Positions 7,992-15,730 of a stretch of 44,962 nucleotides of DNA are shown one piece after another. Source of the stretch: an uncultured Fretibacterium sp. (lineage in GTDB: Bacteria > Synergistota > Synergistia > Synergistales > Aminobacteriaceae); the NCBI RefSeq assembly GCF_963548695.1, contig NZ_CAUUWA010000014.1, forward strand, positions 1-44,962. The letters run 5' to 3'. A program made the position numbers and the translations under genes. How positions within the stretch are numbered: the first letter of the stretch is position 1; each line of letters opens with the position of its first letter. Below the pieces are notes generated by a model. That model did not search any database. It was not told the origin of the DNA and worked only from the letters and a program-made list of their open reading frames with translations.

Positions 7992-8756
7992 CTAATCCAT
8001 GTGAGAACCGCCGTTGACATCTATTTCCTCTCCCGTGATGTACCCCGCTTCGTCCGAAGCAAGGAAACAAACCGCCGCCGCGACTTCCTCGGGCAATCCC
8101 ATTCGACGACAGGGAATATCCCTCGTCATCCTTTTTTGTTCTTCTTCAGACTCAAGTCCCCCACGGATATCCGTTGCAACCAACCCGGGTGCGATACTGT
8201 TCACAGTAATGCCATGTGGAGAGACTTCTCGGGCAAAGGCCTTGGAAAAACCGAGAATACCTGCCTTAGCGGCAGAATAATGCGCGCCCCCAAACACTCC
8301 TCCCCCTCTCTTGGCGGATACGGAACTCATATTTATTATACGGCCGTACTTTTTCTCCAGCATATAGGGGGCAACTGCCTTACAACACAAATAGGTTCCC
8401 TTCAGATTAACGTCCAGGATCCTTTCAAAATCCGTTTCGGACATCTCCGCAACCGTCACGGGCTGAGTGATTCCCGCGTTATTGACCAAGATATCGATTT
8501 TTCCCCATTTGTCAACCACAGACGCAAATCCCTCCCGGATAGAGGTTCCATCCGTGACACTCATTGTTACGGTCATAACCTCGGATGTCCTTTGCTTTAT
8601 CTCCTCGGCTACCTTGAGCAGCCCCTCTTCGTTGATGTCACAAATAGCGACCTTTGCCCCCTGTGTCGCAAGCGCAATCGCGATCGAACGCCCGATGCCG
8701 CGCAGGGAACCGGCCCCCGTCACCACCGCTACTTTACCATTCAAAGCAAACAGCAT
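7992..8756 (-). CDS. SDR-family NAD(P)-dependent oxidoreductase
   Basis: This is a classical short-chain dehydrogenase of 254 residues. The cofactor loop is TGAGSLRGIG (residues 13-22), followed by NNAG and the catalytic Ser-Tyr-Lys of NMSSVS and YSAAK. CDIN after the second strand places an acid that favours NAD over NADP. It most resembles FabG/gluconate-5-dehydrogenase-like enzymes that oxidise secondary alcohols of sugars or polyols. In this operon it probably oxidises the imported substrate before the transketolase step. The ATG has AGGAGG eight bases upstream, and the gene lies 27 bp after dctM. The substrate cannot be told from sequence alone. Confidence 0.9.
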   Translation of the reverse strand: MLFALNGKVAVVTGAGSLRGIGRSIAIALATQGAKVAICDINEEGLLKVAEEIKQRTSEVMTVTMSVTDGTSIREGFASVVDKWGKIDILVNNAGITQPVTVAEMSETDFERILDVNLKGTYLCCKAVAPYMLEKKYGRIINMSSVSAKRGGGVFGGAHYSAAKAGILGFSKAFAREVSPHGITVNSIAPGLVATDIRGGLESEEEQKRMTRDIPCRRMGLPEEVAAAVCFLASDEAGYITGEEIDVNGGSHMD

Positions 8757-8783
8757 AATTAGGTCCTCCTAAGATTATAGAGT

Positions 8784-10061
8784 CTATTGGTTAAGAATGC
8801 TTGGAAGAAAAGTAACTAAAACAGGACAATAGGTAACCAAAAACAGGACCAAAACCAAGGGAATGATGAAAGGGATTATAGTATGACAGAGCGTTTCAAG
8901 TCTGACAGAGCCAACCTTGCTGGTGACAAACAGAGACATCCCTATAGGAGGAGTCACCAAACCTATCATAAGATTAAGAACCAACACGACCCCCATATGT
9001 ACAGGGTCAAGTTGCAAGGCATTCATGACAGGAATTAAAACCGGAACGACGATTACGATAATCGATAAAGCCTCCATAAACATCCCTATTACAAGGAAAA
9101 ACACGTTAAAAATGAGCAGGAATAAAGATGCTGAGATGTTCATTTCGCCCAGCAAGCTGGCCAATCTAGAGGGTATCCCTTGAATACAGATAAGCCAAGC
9201 AAAACCAGCGGCTGCCCCAATAATTAGAGTTATTACAGCCGTATCTTGCAAGCTTCGATACAACATTTGTGGGAGATCCCTAACCTTGATTTCTCTATAG
9301 ACAACAACTCCAATAAAGAGGGAATACACGACGGCAACAACAGCTCCCTCCGTAGGAGTAAAGACACCACTTAGAATTCCTCCTATCATAATAACAGGAG
9401 TCATAAGGGGCAAAAACGCCTTCTTAAAAGCGTAAAAAACTTCTTTCCAAGTAGATTTTTCCCTGGGATACCCTCGTTTCAAAGCCATACAATAGACTAA
9501 TATCATCATAAATCCCCCCATGAGCAAACCAGGTAAGAAACCTCCCGCAAATAACCTGCCAGTAGATTGCCCACTCATAACAGCATAAACCACCATAGGA
9601 ACGCTTGGGGGTATTATGGGGCCAATTGTGGATGACGCTGCCGTTACTGCAGCAGAAAACGCCGGGGCATATCCCTCTTCGTTCATGGCTCTCATTTCAA
9701 TGGCTCCTAGGCCGCCTGCGTCCGCGACGGCAGAACCAGACATTCCTGCGAAAATTATACTGGCAACGATATTGGCGTGAGCAAGTCCGCCTGGGATACC
9801 TCCCACTAAGGTATTTGCAAACTTAAAAATTTTACGCGTTATTCCTGATGTATTCATGATATTTCCAGCAAAGATAAAAAAAGGTATTGATAAAAGAATA
9901 AAACTATCCAGCCCACTGCTCACCCGATGAAAAATAACACCGAGGGGCATGTCAAAATTAAGGAAAAAATCCAACAACATAGCTGATAGCAAAGAAAACA
10001 CTATAGGAACAGAAAAAATAAGCAGTACAAGGAAAACCGACAGCGAAATCAATATGGACAT
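8784..10061 (-). CDS. dctM: TRAP transporter large permease (DctM)
   Basis: This 425-residue protein has about twelve hydrophobic segments and is the ion-coupled translocating subunit of a tripartite TRAP transporter. Typical family stretches are GSAVADAGGLGAIEMRAM, with the conserved SGSAxAD, and TPxxxGMSLFVTSKVG near the C-terminus. A stretch IIPPSVPMVVYA matches the family's I-P-P-S motif. It starts 12 bp after dctQ, with GGGGGGT upstream of the ATG at 10061. The coding DNA is visibly AT-richer than the flanking housekeeping genes. Confidence 0.95.
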   Translation of the reverse strand: MSILISLSVFLVLLIFSVPIVFSLLSAMLLDFFLNFDMPLGVIFHRVSSGLDSFILLSIPFFIFAGNIMNTSGITRKIFKFANTLVGGIPGGLAHANIVASIIFAGMSGSAVADAGGLGAIEMRAMNEEGYAPAFSAAVTAASSTIGPIIPPSVPMVVYAVMSGQSTGRLFAGGFLPGLLMGGFMMILVYCMALKRGYPREKSTWKEVFYAFKKAFLPLMTPVIMIGGILSGVFTPTEGAVVAVVYSLFIGVVVYREIKVRDLPQMLYRSLQDTAVITLIIGAAAGFAWLICIQGIPSRLASLLGEMNISASLFLLIFNVFFLVIGMFMEALSIIVIVVPVLIPVMNALQLDPVHMGVVLVLNLMIGLVTPPIGMSLFVTSKVGSVRLETLCHTIIPFIIPLVLVLFLVTYCPVLVTFLPSILNQ

Positions 10062-10073
10062 CCTCGTACCCCC

Positions 10074-10550
10074 CTAATATTCTAAATTACGTTTATATAT
10101 AGTTTTTTCTAATAAAAAAACAAACATCAACGCAAATCCAACAGGAAGAGCCGCATAGGTAAATGCAAGATTGAGAGGCAGAGTTTGAAACATGACATTA
10201 ACTGTGGTTCTTACAACATAAATACCTCCAAAGATTCCCGACAACAAGATTATGGCTTCAACAAAATTCTTAAAAGACAAAACAACATACCTGGCTTTTT
10301 GGGGTAAATGCTCCAGCAAGATATTGAAGGAAATATGATGTCCATCGCGAAAAGCAGTTGCCGCCCCCAAAAAAGTACCCCAGACAAAGAGCATAATGGC
10401 TAGTTCGTATTCCCACTCAAGAGGGGCTTTAAAAACATATCGTGTTACTACTCCTAAAGAAATGATAAAGACAAGCCCTCCTCCTATAAGAATCAAGCAC
10501 ACCCTACTGAGCCCGTACAAAAAATCGCATACTCTTTTAAATGTAGTCAT
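10074..10550 (-). CDS. dctQ: TRAP transporter small permease (DctQ)
   Basis: This 158-residue protein has four hydrophobic helices. The DctQ signature spans EWEYELAIMLFVWGTFLGAA in the second helix, followed by FRDGHHISF. DctQ anchors the large permease and helps dock the binding protein. It sits between dctP and dctM, the usual order P-Q-M. The start codon has an AGG-rich stretch upstream but no strong ribosome site, and is therefore less certain. Confidence 0.93.
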   Translation of the reverse strand: MTTFKRVCDFLYGLSRVCLILIGGGLVFIISLGVVTRYVFKAPLEWEYELAIMLFVWGTFLGAATAFRDGHHISFNILLEHLPQKARYVVLSFKNFVEAIILLSGIFGGIYVVRTTVNVMFQTLPLNLAFTYAALPVGFALMFVFLLEKTIYKRNLEY

Positions 10551-10629
10551 GTTATCTATGCCTACCTTTATTTATTATCCGGGCAAAGTTTTACCTTCTG
10601 GAATCTTTGCCCGGACATCAGCCAATACC

Positions 10630-11637
10630 TTATTTTTCAACCATACTCAACACTTTTTGAATGAGGTCATTACCAAAAACGGGTTCAAAATCTGTATAAA
10701 CGGATTGCGTTGCCTTCCTCATCGTTTCCACATTCACAGAGTTAACTATAACTCCATTCTTTTCCAATTCGGCCAATAATTCACTGTTTGTTTGTGTGTT
10801 CAGTTTGCGGTGTTTTTGAGCAAATTCCATGGCCGAAGATTTGATGATTTCTTTAAATTCTTTTGGCAATCTGTTCCAGGTCACCATAGAGATAACCAAC
10901 GGACACGTCTCATACTTGTGGTTTGAAAGAGAGAGATATTTTTGTACCTCGTAGATTTTTGAATAATAAATATTGGTAATAGGGTTTTCCTGCCCATCAA
11001 ACTGCCCTTGCTTGAGCGCCATGTAAAGCTCTCCAAATGCAAAAGGTGCCGGATTTGCCCCAAGCGCTTTAAAAATAGCAAGTGTCATATTATCCTCGGG
11101 AGTTCGGATTTTAAGCCCTTTTAAATCTTCAGGGACAGTGATAGGCTGCACATTGTTCGTAATATGACGAAAACCATTCTCCCAATATGCCAAAACTTTG
11201 AAACCCTTGGATTCAAGCTCCTCAGAAATCTCCTCCCCTATCTCTCCATCGAGAACCCTATAAACCTGATCTGGATTAGAGAAAAGAAAAGGGAGCCCTA
11301 CAACATTCAATTTTTGATTGTATCCTGCAACAGGTCCTTGGGAGTTGACGCTCATATCCAGTCCTCCCATAACTACAGACTCCAGCATTTGGCGGTCACT
11401 TCCAAGAGATTCGCTTGGAAACACCTTAATTGTCACAGCTCCACCTGTCTTCTGCTCCACATCTTTGGCAAAATCGAGCGCCACTAAGTGTCTTGGATTA
11501 TCTGGAGCAGCTCCGTGTCCGAGCTTCAGTGTAAATTGTGCTGCATCAGCAAAAGATGAGAAGCCCAAGATCACACAAGACAGGATACATATAGCGACAA
11601 AACCCTTATTTCCCTCCAGCAACAGACACACCTCCAT
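10630..11637 (-). CDS. dctP: TRAP transporter substrate-binding protein (DctP family)
   Basis: This periplasmic binding protein of about 330 residues begins with a signal peptide (hydrophobic stretch V-A-I-C-I-L-S-C-V-I-L-G-F, then S-F-A-D-A-A). The mature part contains LGHGAAPDNPRHL and the DctP-family stretch KIRTPEDNMTLAIFKALGANPAPFAFGELYMALKQGQFDGQENP. This stretch includes the Arg that normally clamps a carboxylate (K-I-R-T-P) and the conserved Q-x-D-G-Q-E-N-P. The ligand is therefore probably an organic or sugar acid. The start is unclear: the ATG at 11637 lacks a ribosome site, while a TTG at 11622 has GGAGGTG seven bases upstream and leaves a better signal peptide. Confidence 0.92.
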   Translation of the reverse strand: MEVCLLLEGNKGFVAICILSCVILGFSSFADAAQFTLKLGHGAAPDNPRHLVALDFAKDVEQKTGGAVTIKVFPSESLGSDRQMLESVVMGGLDMSVNSQGPVAGYNQKLNVVGLPFLFSNPDQVYRVLDGEIGEEISEELESKGFKVLAYWENGFRHITNNVQPITVPEDLKGLKIRTPEDNMTLAIFKALGANPAPFAFGELYMALKQGQFDGQENPITNIYYSKIYEVQKYLSLSNHKYETCPLVISMVTWNRLPKEFKEIIKSSAMEFAQKHRKLNTQTNSELLAELEKNGVIVNSVNVETMRKATQSVYTDFEPVFGNDLIQKVLSMVEK

Positions 11638-11735
11638 TTAACTTAGAGCACTTTGAAACATCCAAACCCGATGCGCCGAATTTTATTCCTCTTACTACCT
11701 TGACATGGTTAGCGCTTTAGTCATAAGCCCCCCTT

Positions 11736-12689
11736 TCATTTTGCCTGAAGCAGTTTTTTAGCGGTGCTTACAATATTCTCAACCGTAATTCCATTTTTTT
11801 CCAACAAACTTTTATAAGGCGCGGACTGCCCGTAGCAATCCTGTACCCCCAAGCGTTTGACAAGCCCCTGCCCTTTTTCCGCCACAACCTCACAAACAGC
11901 GCTCCCAAGACCATTGATGATATTGTGATCTTCCACCGTGACGATCCTGCCGATCTCCTCGGCACAAGCACTTACCGCCTCCACATCAAGAGGCTTTATC
12001 GTATGCATATCCAGAACCCTCGCTCGAACCCCTCCAGAAGCAAGGTCGTCCGCGGCCTGCAATGCAAGACACACAGTATCACCGTTCGCTATAATGGCAA
12101 CATCTCCACCCTCTCGAATCTTGACAGCCTTACCGATCTCAAAATCCTGTGCCTCACCGTAAATGATCGGAATAGCATCCCGAGTGAAACGCAAATATAC
12201 AGGGCCCTCTTTCTCCAACGCCCGTCTTAGAAGTTTCTTCGTCGAGTGGTAATCTGCCGGCATAATAACGGTCATGTTCGGTAAGGTCCGTAGAACGCCC
12301 ATATCCTCGATACTTTGGTGGCTTGCCCCGTCGTTGGCCGGGGTAAGCCCTCCATGAGAACATGCCAGTTTTACATTGAGACCCGGATAACAGATCTCCT
12401 GACGGACCTGCTCGCACATTCGCAAAGAGCCGAAAACAGCGTAAGTAACCACAAAGGGGATTTTCCCTGTCGTAGCCAACCCCGCGGCGATCCCCGCCGC
12501 ATTCTGCTCGGCAATGCCCACATTGACATACTGCTCCGGAAGGGCTTTCCTAAAGGCCCCAGTTTTACACGATTTCCCAATATCTGCATCTATAACGTAG
12601 ACATTCTTATTCTTCTTCCCCAATTCCAGTATTTCTTCCCCAAAGGCCTCCCGCGTCGCCTTAAAAACTTTCTTTTCCGGAGACATCAT
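11736..12689 (-). CDS. Transketolase-like protein, C-terminal subunit
   Basis: These 317 residues cover the pyrimidine-binding and C-terminal domains of a split transketolase. The catalytic Glu lies in VGIAEQNAAG, and the stretch SHGGLTPANDGASHQSIEDMGVLRTLPN is typical of transketolases and DXS-like enzymes. The first codon overlaps the stop of the N-terminal subunit by 4 bp (ATGA), which implies translational coupling and a 1:1 complex. The two halves form a ThDP enzyme that transfers a two-carbon ketol unit. Split transketolases often serve dedicated catabolic routes rather than the core pentose pathway, and the TRAP and SDR neighbours suggest that here. Confidence 0.92.
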   Translation of the reverse strand: MMSPEKKVFKATREAFGEEILELGKKNKNVYVIDADIGKSCKTGAFRKALPEQYVNVGIAEQNAAGIAAGLATTGKIPFVVTYAVFGSLRMCEQVRQEICYPGLNVKLACSHGGLTPANDGASHQSIEDMGVLRTLPNMTVIMPADYHSTKKLLRRALEKEGPVYLRFTRDAIPIIYGEAQDFEIGKAVKIREGGDVAIIANGDTVCLALQAADDLASGGVRARVLDMHTIKPLDVEAVSACAEEIGRIVTVEDHNIINGLGSAVCEVVAEKGQGLVKRLGVQDCYGQSAPYKSLLEKNGITVENIVSTAKKLLQAK

Positions 12690-13522
12690 GCCCCACCCCT
12701 TTCAAGTTGAGCCATAGCATTTTCATATTGCTCGGCGTTAGGGGCCATACCGTGCCAATCCAATTGATCCTCCATAAAATCCACCCCCTTGCCCTTGATC
12801 GTATGAGCGTTGATAAACTTGGGCAAAGTGCTGCAGCTGCTTCTGATCTTTTCAAACGTGCAGAGGATCTCCCCCATATTGTGTCCGTCTATCTCGTAAC
12901 TTTCAAAACCAAATGCCTGCAGCTTTTTGGTCAAGTCGATGTTAGGAAGGATATCGTTGCATGGCCCGTCCAACTGAAGACGATTATTGTCCGCAATGAG
13001 GATGAAATTATCCAGCTTATACCGATAAGCGCTCATAATCGCCTCCCAAATTTCCCCCTCATTCATCTCTCCGTCGCCAACCATGACAAAAACACGATAT
13101 TTTTTTTCATCCCGCTTCCCCGCCAACGCCATACCAACTCCGCAGGAAGCACCTTGCCCCAAGGAACCCGTAGAAATATCTATCCCAGGACATTTCTTCA
13201 TGCACGGGTGTCCCTGCAAAATAGAACCATCCTTCCGAAGCGTGTGCAAATGTTCCTTGGGGAAAAAGCCCAAAATACCCAACGCAGCATAAAGCACCGG
13301 ACAAACATGCCCTTTTGACAGGATAAAACGATCCCTTTCAGGCCACCGAGGCTCCTGAGGTTTGATATTGAGTTCGTCAAAATACAGCGCAGCAATAATA
13401 TCCGCCGCCGAAAGAGCTCCCCCGGGATGTCCCGACTGAGCTTCATAAATCATGGTAAGGGCCGTTTTTCGAAGCAATTTAGCTCGCTCCTTCAAATATA
13501 CAACTTTTTCTCTTTCGTCCAT
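12686..13522 (-). CDS. Transketolase-like protein, N-terminal (ThDP-binding) subunit
   Basis: This 278-residue protein has the transketolase N-terminal signatures: SGHPGGALSAADIIAALYF near residue 29, GSLGQGASCGVGMA, and the ThDP/metal motif GDGEMNEGEIWEA with the downstream N-N-R (GDG...NN). The ATG at 13522 is preferred because GGAGGG lies about ten bases upstream; a longer reading frame to 13624 has no ribosome site and overlaps the promoter leader. It is the first gene of the operon transketolase N-C, dctP, dctQ, dctM, SDR, GntR. Confidence 0.92.
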   Translation of the reverse strand: MDEREKVVYLKERAKLLRKTALTMIYEAQSGHPGGALSAADIIAALYFDELNIKPQEPRWPERDRFILSKGHVCPVLYAALGILGFFPKEHLHTLRKDGSILQGHPCMKKCPGIDISTGSLGQGASCGVGMALAGKRDEKKYRVFVMVGDGEMNEGEIWEAIMSAYRYKLDNFILIADNNRLQLDGPCNDILPNIDLTKKLQAFGFESYEIDGHNMGEILCTFEKIRSSCSTLPKFINAHTIKGKGVDFMEDQLDWHGMAPNAEQYENAMAQLERGGA

Positions 13523-13580
13523 TTTGACAAATCCCTCCTTAACATTGCGTTTTGATTGTGAATCCAGAACCCCTAAAAAA

Positions 13581-13594
13581 ATAAATGTATTTAT
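13581..13594. promoter_or_regulatory. Palindrome downstream of the operon start, candidate GntR operator
   Basis: ATAAATGTATTTAT (6-bp arms, 2-bp centre) lies just downstream of the predicted transcription start. FadR/GntR regulators bind short AT-flanked palindromes at such places. The assignment is by position only. Confidence 0.4.
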
Positions 13595-13610
13595 CTGATT
13601 ATTTACAGAC

Positions 13611-13639
13611 ATAATACATCCCATGTTTTAAAAAGTCAA
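13611..13639 (-). promoter_or_regulatory. Sigma70-type promoter of the transketolase-TRAP operon
   Basis: On the minus strand TTGACT (13634-13639) and TATTAT (13611-13616) are separated by exactly 17 bp. This is one of the best promoter matches in the window. Transcription would start near 13603. Confidence 0.75.
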
Positions 13640-13644
13640 GATGA

Positions 13645-13895
13645 AAAAATTTTTAGGCGCTTGGATTTACACCTTGGATTTACACTCTAAACGCAACAGT
13701 GGGGCAACCGAGATTCCCTGGGGGAGAGAAAATTCACTTCCTTCTTGAAGATGCAAAATCATTGAAAAGAAGGCGAAAATGCTCTGGGAAGGCTTCAAGA
13801 ACGGAATCTGTAGCAAGACACCCCGAGCAGACACAGGGGAGACCCTTCGGCCTCCCTCGTGCTCGTGCAAAGTCATAAGTCGTCGGAATGAAGTT
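13645..13895. other. Intergenic stretch with no gene
   Basis: No convincing gene is visible. TTGGATTTACAC occurs twice at 13661 and 13674. A GGGAG/CTCCC hairpin at about 13846-13862 is the counterpart of the terminator at 18996-19023. Confidence 0.5.
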
Positions 13896-14013
13896 ACGGG
13901 CTGTCGCCGAAGTCCTCTAAAAATTTCGCCGCAAGCCTATCCTGCCAGTCCCCTGTCTCCTTCCAGCCTGCTGCTGAAGAAGCGCAGGGTCTTGGGCTCC
14001 TCCGTCCACTCCA
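13896..14013 (-). pseudogene. Remnant of the 3' end of a tyrosine phenol-lyase gene
   Basis: This stretch aligns base for base with the last ~110 bp of the intact lyase gene (19034-19145) and also shares its terminator region. It encodes E-W-T-E-E-P-K-T-L-R-F-F-S-S-R-L, after which one inserted base shifts the frame into a TAG. In the intact gene the sequence continues G-D-W-Q-D-R-L-A-A-K-F. Nothing of the rest of the gene is present. It is thus a broken duplicate lying on the far side of the ankyrin array. Confidence 0.85.
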
Positions 14014-14056
14014 GGATTCGAAAGTGCGGCGTGCATCCCTCTGGGAAATTTCAGCC

Positions 14057-14062
14057 TATAAT
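14057..14062 (+). promoter_or_regulatory. Candidate -10 element for the ankyrin genes
   Basis: TATAAT lies 50 bp upstream of the first ankyrin ATG. No -35 with good spacing was found, so this is a weak call. Confidence 0.4.
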
Positions 14063-14111
14063 TATTTTACCTACACGAACCTCCAATATCATATAGGTAT
14101 GAAAAGGGACG

Positions 14112-15704
14112 ATGATGGAGATGTTTGGGGATTTTTTCCGTAAAATAGGTGCTGCGCTGAGAAGGCAGGTGAAGAAGTTCCTGACCGAGGGAGCGGTTGC
14201 GGCATTCATCAAGCTGTGTAGGGCGGGAACGCCCGATGCGGTTGCGAAGGCCATCCGGTCCGGGGCGGATGTCAATGCAAGGGACAAACGCGGCATAACA
14301 GCGCTGATGTGGGCGGTCTGCAACTTGAACCCGGATGTCGTGGAAGTGTTGCTGGAGGCCGGGGCAAACGTCGATGCGAGGTGTGAGAACAGCGTTACGG
14401 CCTTGATGGTGGCCGTTGAGGAAAATCCTCAGCCAAAAGTTGTATCGGCGCTGCTGAATGCCGGGGCAAACATCGATGCAAAGGACAAGGAAGGAAGTAC
14501 GGCACTGATGTGGGCAGCCCATGACTCAAAGCTGGAGGTCATGGCGGTGTTGCTGGAGGCCGGGGCGGATATCGATACGCAGGACAGGGTCGGACACACG
14601 GCGTTGATGTGGGCGGCCTACAACTCGAACCCGGCCGTCGTATCCGCGTTGCTGAAGGCGGGAGCGAATGTTGAGGCGAGGGAGAAGGACGGACAGACGG
14701 CCCTGATCATGGCGGCCATGAAAAACCCAGACCCGGCTGTTACTTTGGAACTGCTGAATGCCGGTTCCGAGGTCGACGCAAAGGATGACAGCGGAATAAC
14801 GGCGCTGATGTGGGCGGCAGCCTACAATTCGAACCCGGATGTTGTCGTGGCCCTGCTAAAGGCCGGGGCGGATGTCAACGCGAGGGCGAATGACGGCGCA
14901 ATGGCGCTGATAGCGGCGGCGGAGAACAATCCGTCCCCGGATATCCTGTCGGTACTGCTGGAGGCGGGAGCGGACGTCGACGCGAGGGCGGACAACGGGG
15001 ACTCGGCGTTGATAGTGGCGGCAGCTAAAAATTCCAATCAGGATGTCGTAGCGCTGCTGTTGAGGTCCGGGGCGAATGTCGAGGCAAAGGACGAAGGAGG
15101 ATGTACGGCGCTGTTGCGCGCTGCGGCGAAGAATGAAAATCCAAAGGCTGTGTCCGTGCTCTTGGAGGCCGGTGCCAATATTGAGGCGAAAGACGAGGAG
15201 GGCCGTACGGCGCTGATGTGGGCGGCAGCGAAGAATCCCAATCTGGATGTCGTGGCCTTGCTGTTGGAGGCGGGAGCGGACGCTGGCGTAAAGGACAAGA
15301 GCAAAATGACGGCGCTGGACTACGCGGCGGGGGTGAACCCCGCCCCGGATGTCGTGGCTATGCTGCTGAAGGCCGGGAAGGGCGTCAAATTGGAGCGAGA
15401 GGACGGTTGGACGCTGCTGATGACGGCCGCTCAGCACAACTCGAATCCGGTCGTCGTGTCGATGCTGTTGAAGGCGGGGATGGACGTCAACGCAAAGGAC
15501 GAGAACGGACATACGGCGCTGATGCAGGCCGCAGGGAACAACAAGAATCCAAAGGTCGTATCGGTGCTGCTGGAAGCGGGGGCGAACGTCCATGCGGAGG
15601 ACCGGAACGGGCAGACGGTGCTGGCGGCGGCGAAGAGGAATAAGGATCTCGAGGCCAGGACGGCAATTGTCAGGCTGCTGACGAGCGCGGGTGCAGCGAG
15701 GTAA
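14112..15704 (+). CDS. Ankyrin-repeat protein, copy 1
   Basis: This 530-residue protein has a short amphipathic N-terminal segment (F-G-D-F-F-R-K-I-G-A-A-L-R-R, residues 5-18) and then about 14 ankyrin repeats of 33-34 residues. Each repeat follows the form P-D-V-V-x-x-L-L-x-A-G-A-D-V-D-A-K-D-x-x-G-x-T-A-L-M-x-A-A-x-x-N. There is no signal peptide, so it is probably cytoplasmic, or loosely membrane-attached through the first helix. Ankyrin repeats bind proteins; no catalytic domain is present and the partner is unknown. It is the first of three genes with identical 20-bp spacers. ATGs at 14112, 14115 and 14121 are all possible starts; by comparison with copies 2 and 3, 14121 may be the true one. 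Confidence 0.9.
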   Translation: MMEMFGDFFRKIGAALRRQVKKFLTEGAVAAFIKLCRAGTPDAVAKAIRSGADVNARDKRGITALMWAVCNLNPDVVEVLLEAGANVDARCENSVTALMVAVEENPQPKVVSALLNAGANIDAKDKEGSTALMWAAHDSKLEVMAVLLEAGADIDTQDRVGHTALMWAAYNSNPAVVSALLKAGANVEAREKDGQTALIMAAMKNPDPAVTLELLNAGSEVDAKDDSGITALMWAAAYNSNPDVVVALLKAGADVNARANDGAMALIAAAENNPSPDILSVLLEAGADVDARADNGDSALIVAAAKNSNQDVVALLLRSGANVEAKDEGGCTALLRAAAKNENPKAVSVLLEAGANIEAKDEEGRTALMWAAAKNPNLDVVALLLEAGADAGVKDKSKMTALDYAAGVNPAPDVVAMLLKAGKGVKLEREDGWTLLMTAAQHNSNPVVVSMLLKAGMDVNAKDENGHTALMQAAGNNKNPKVVSVLLEAGANVHAEDRNGQTVLAAAKRNKDLEARTAIVRLLTSAGAAR

Positions 15705-15730
15705 TTCCTTTTTCAAGTGGAGGGATGGAG

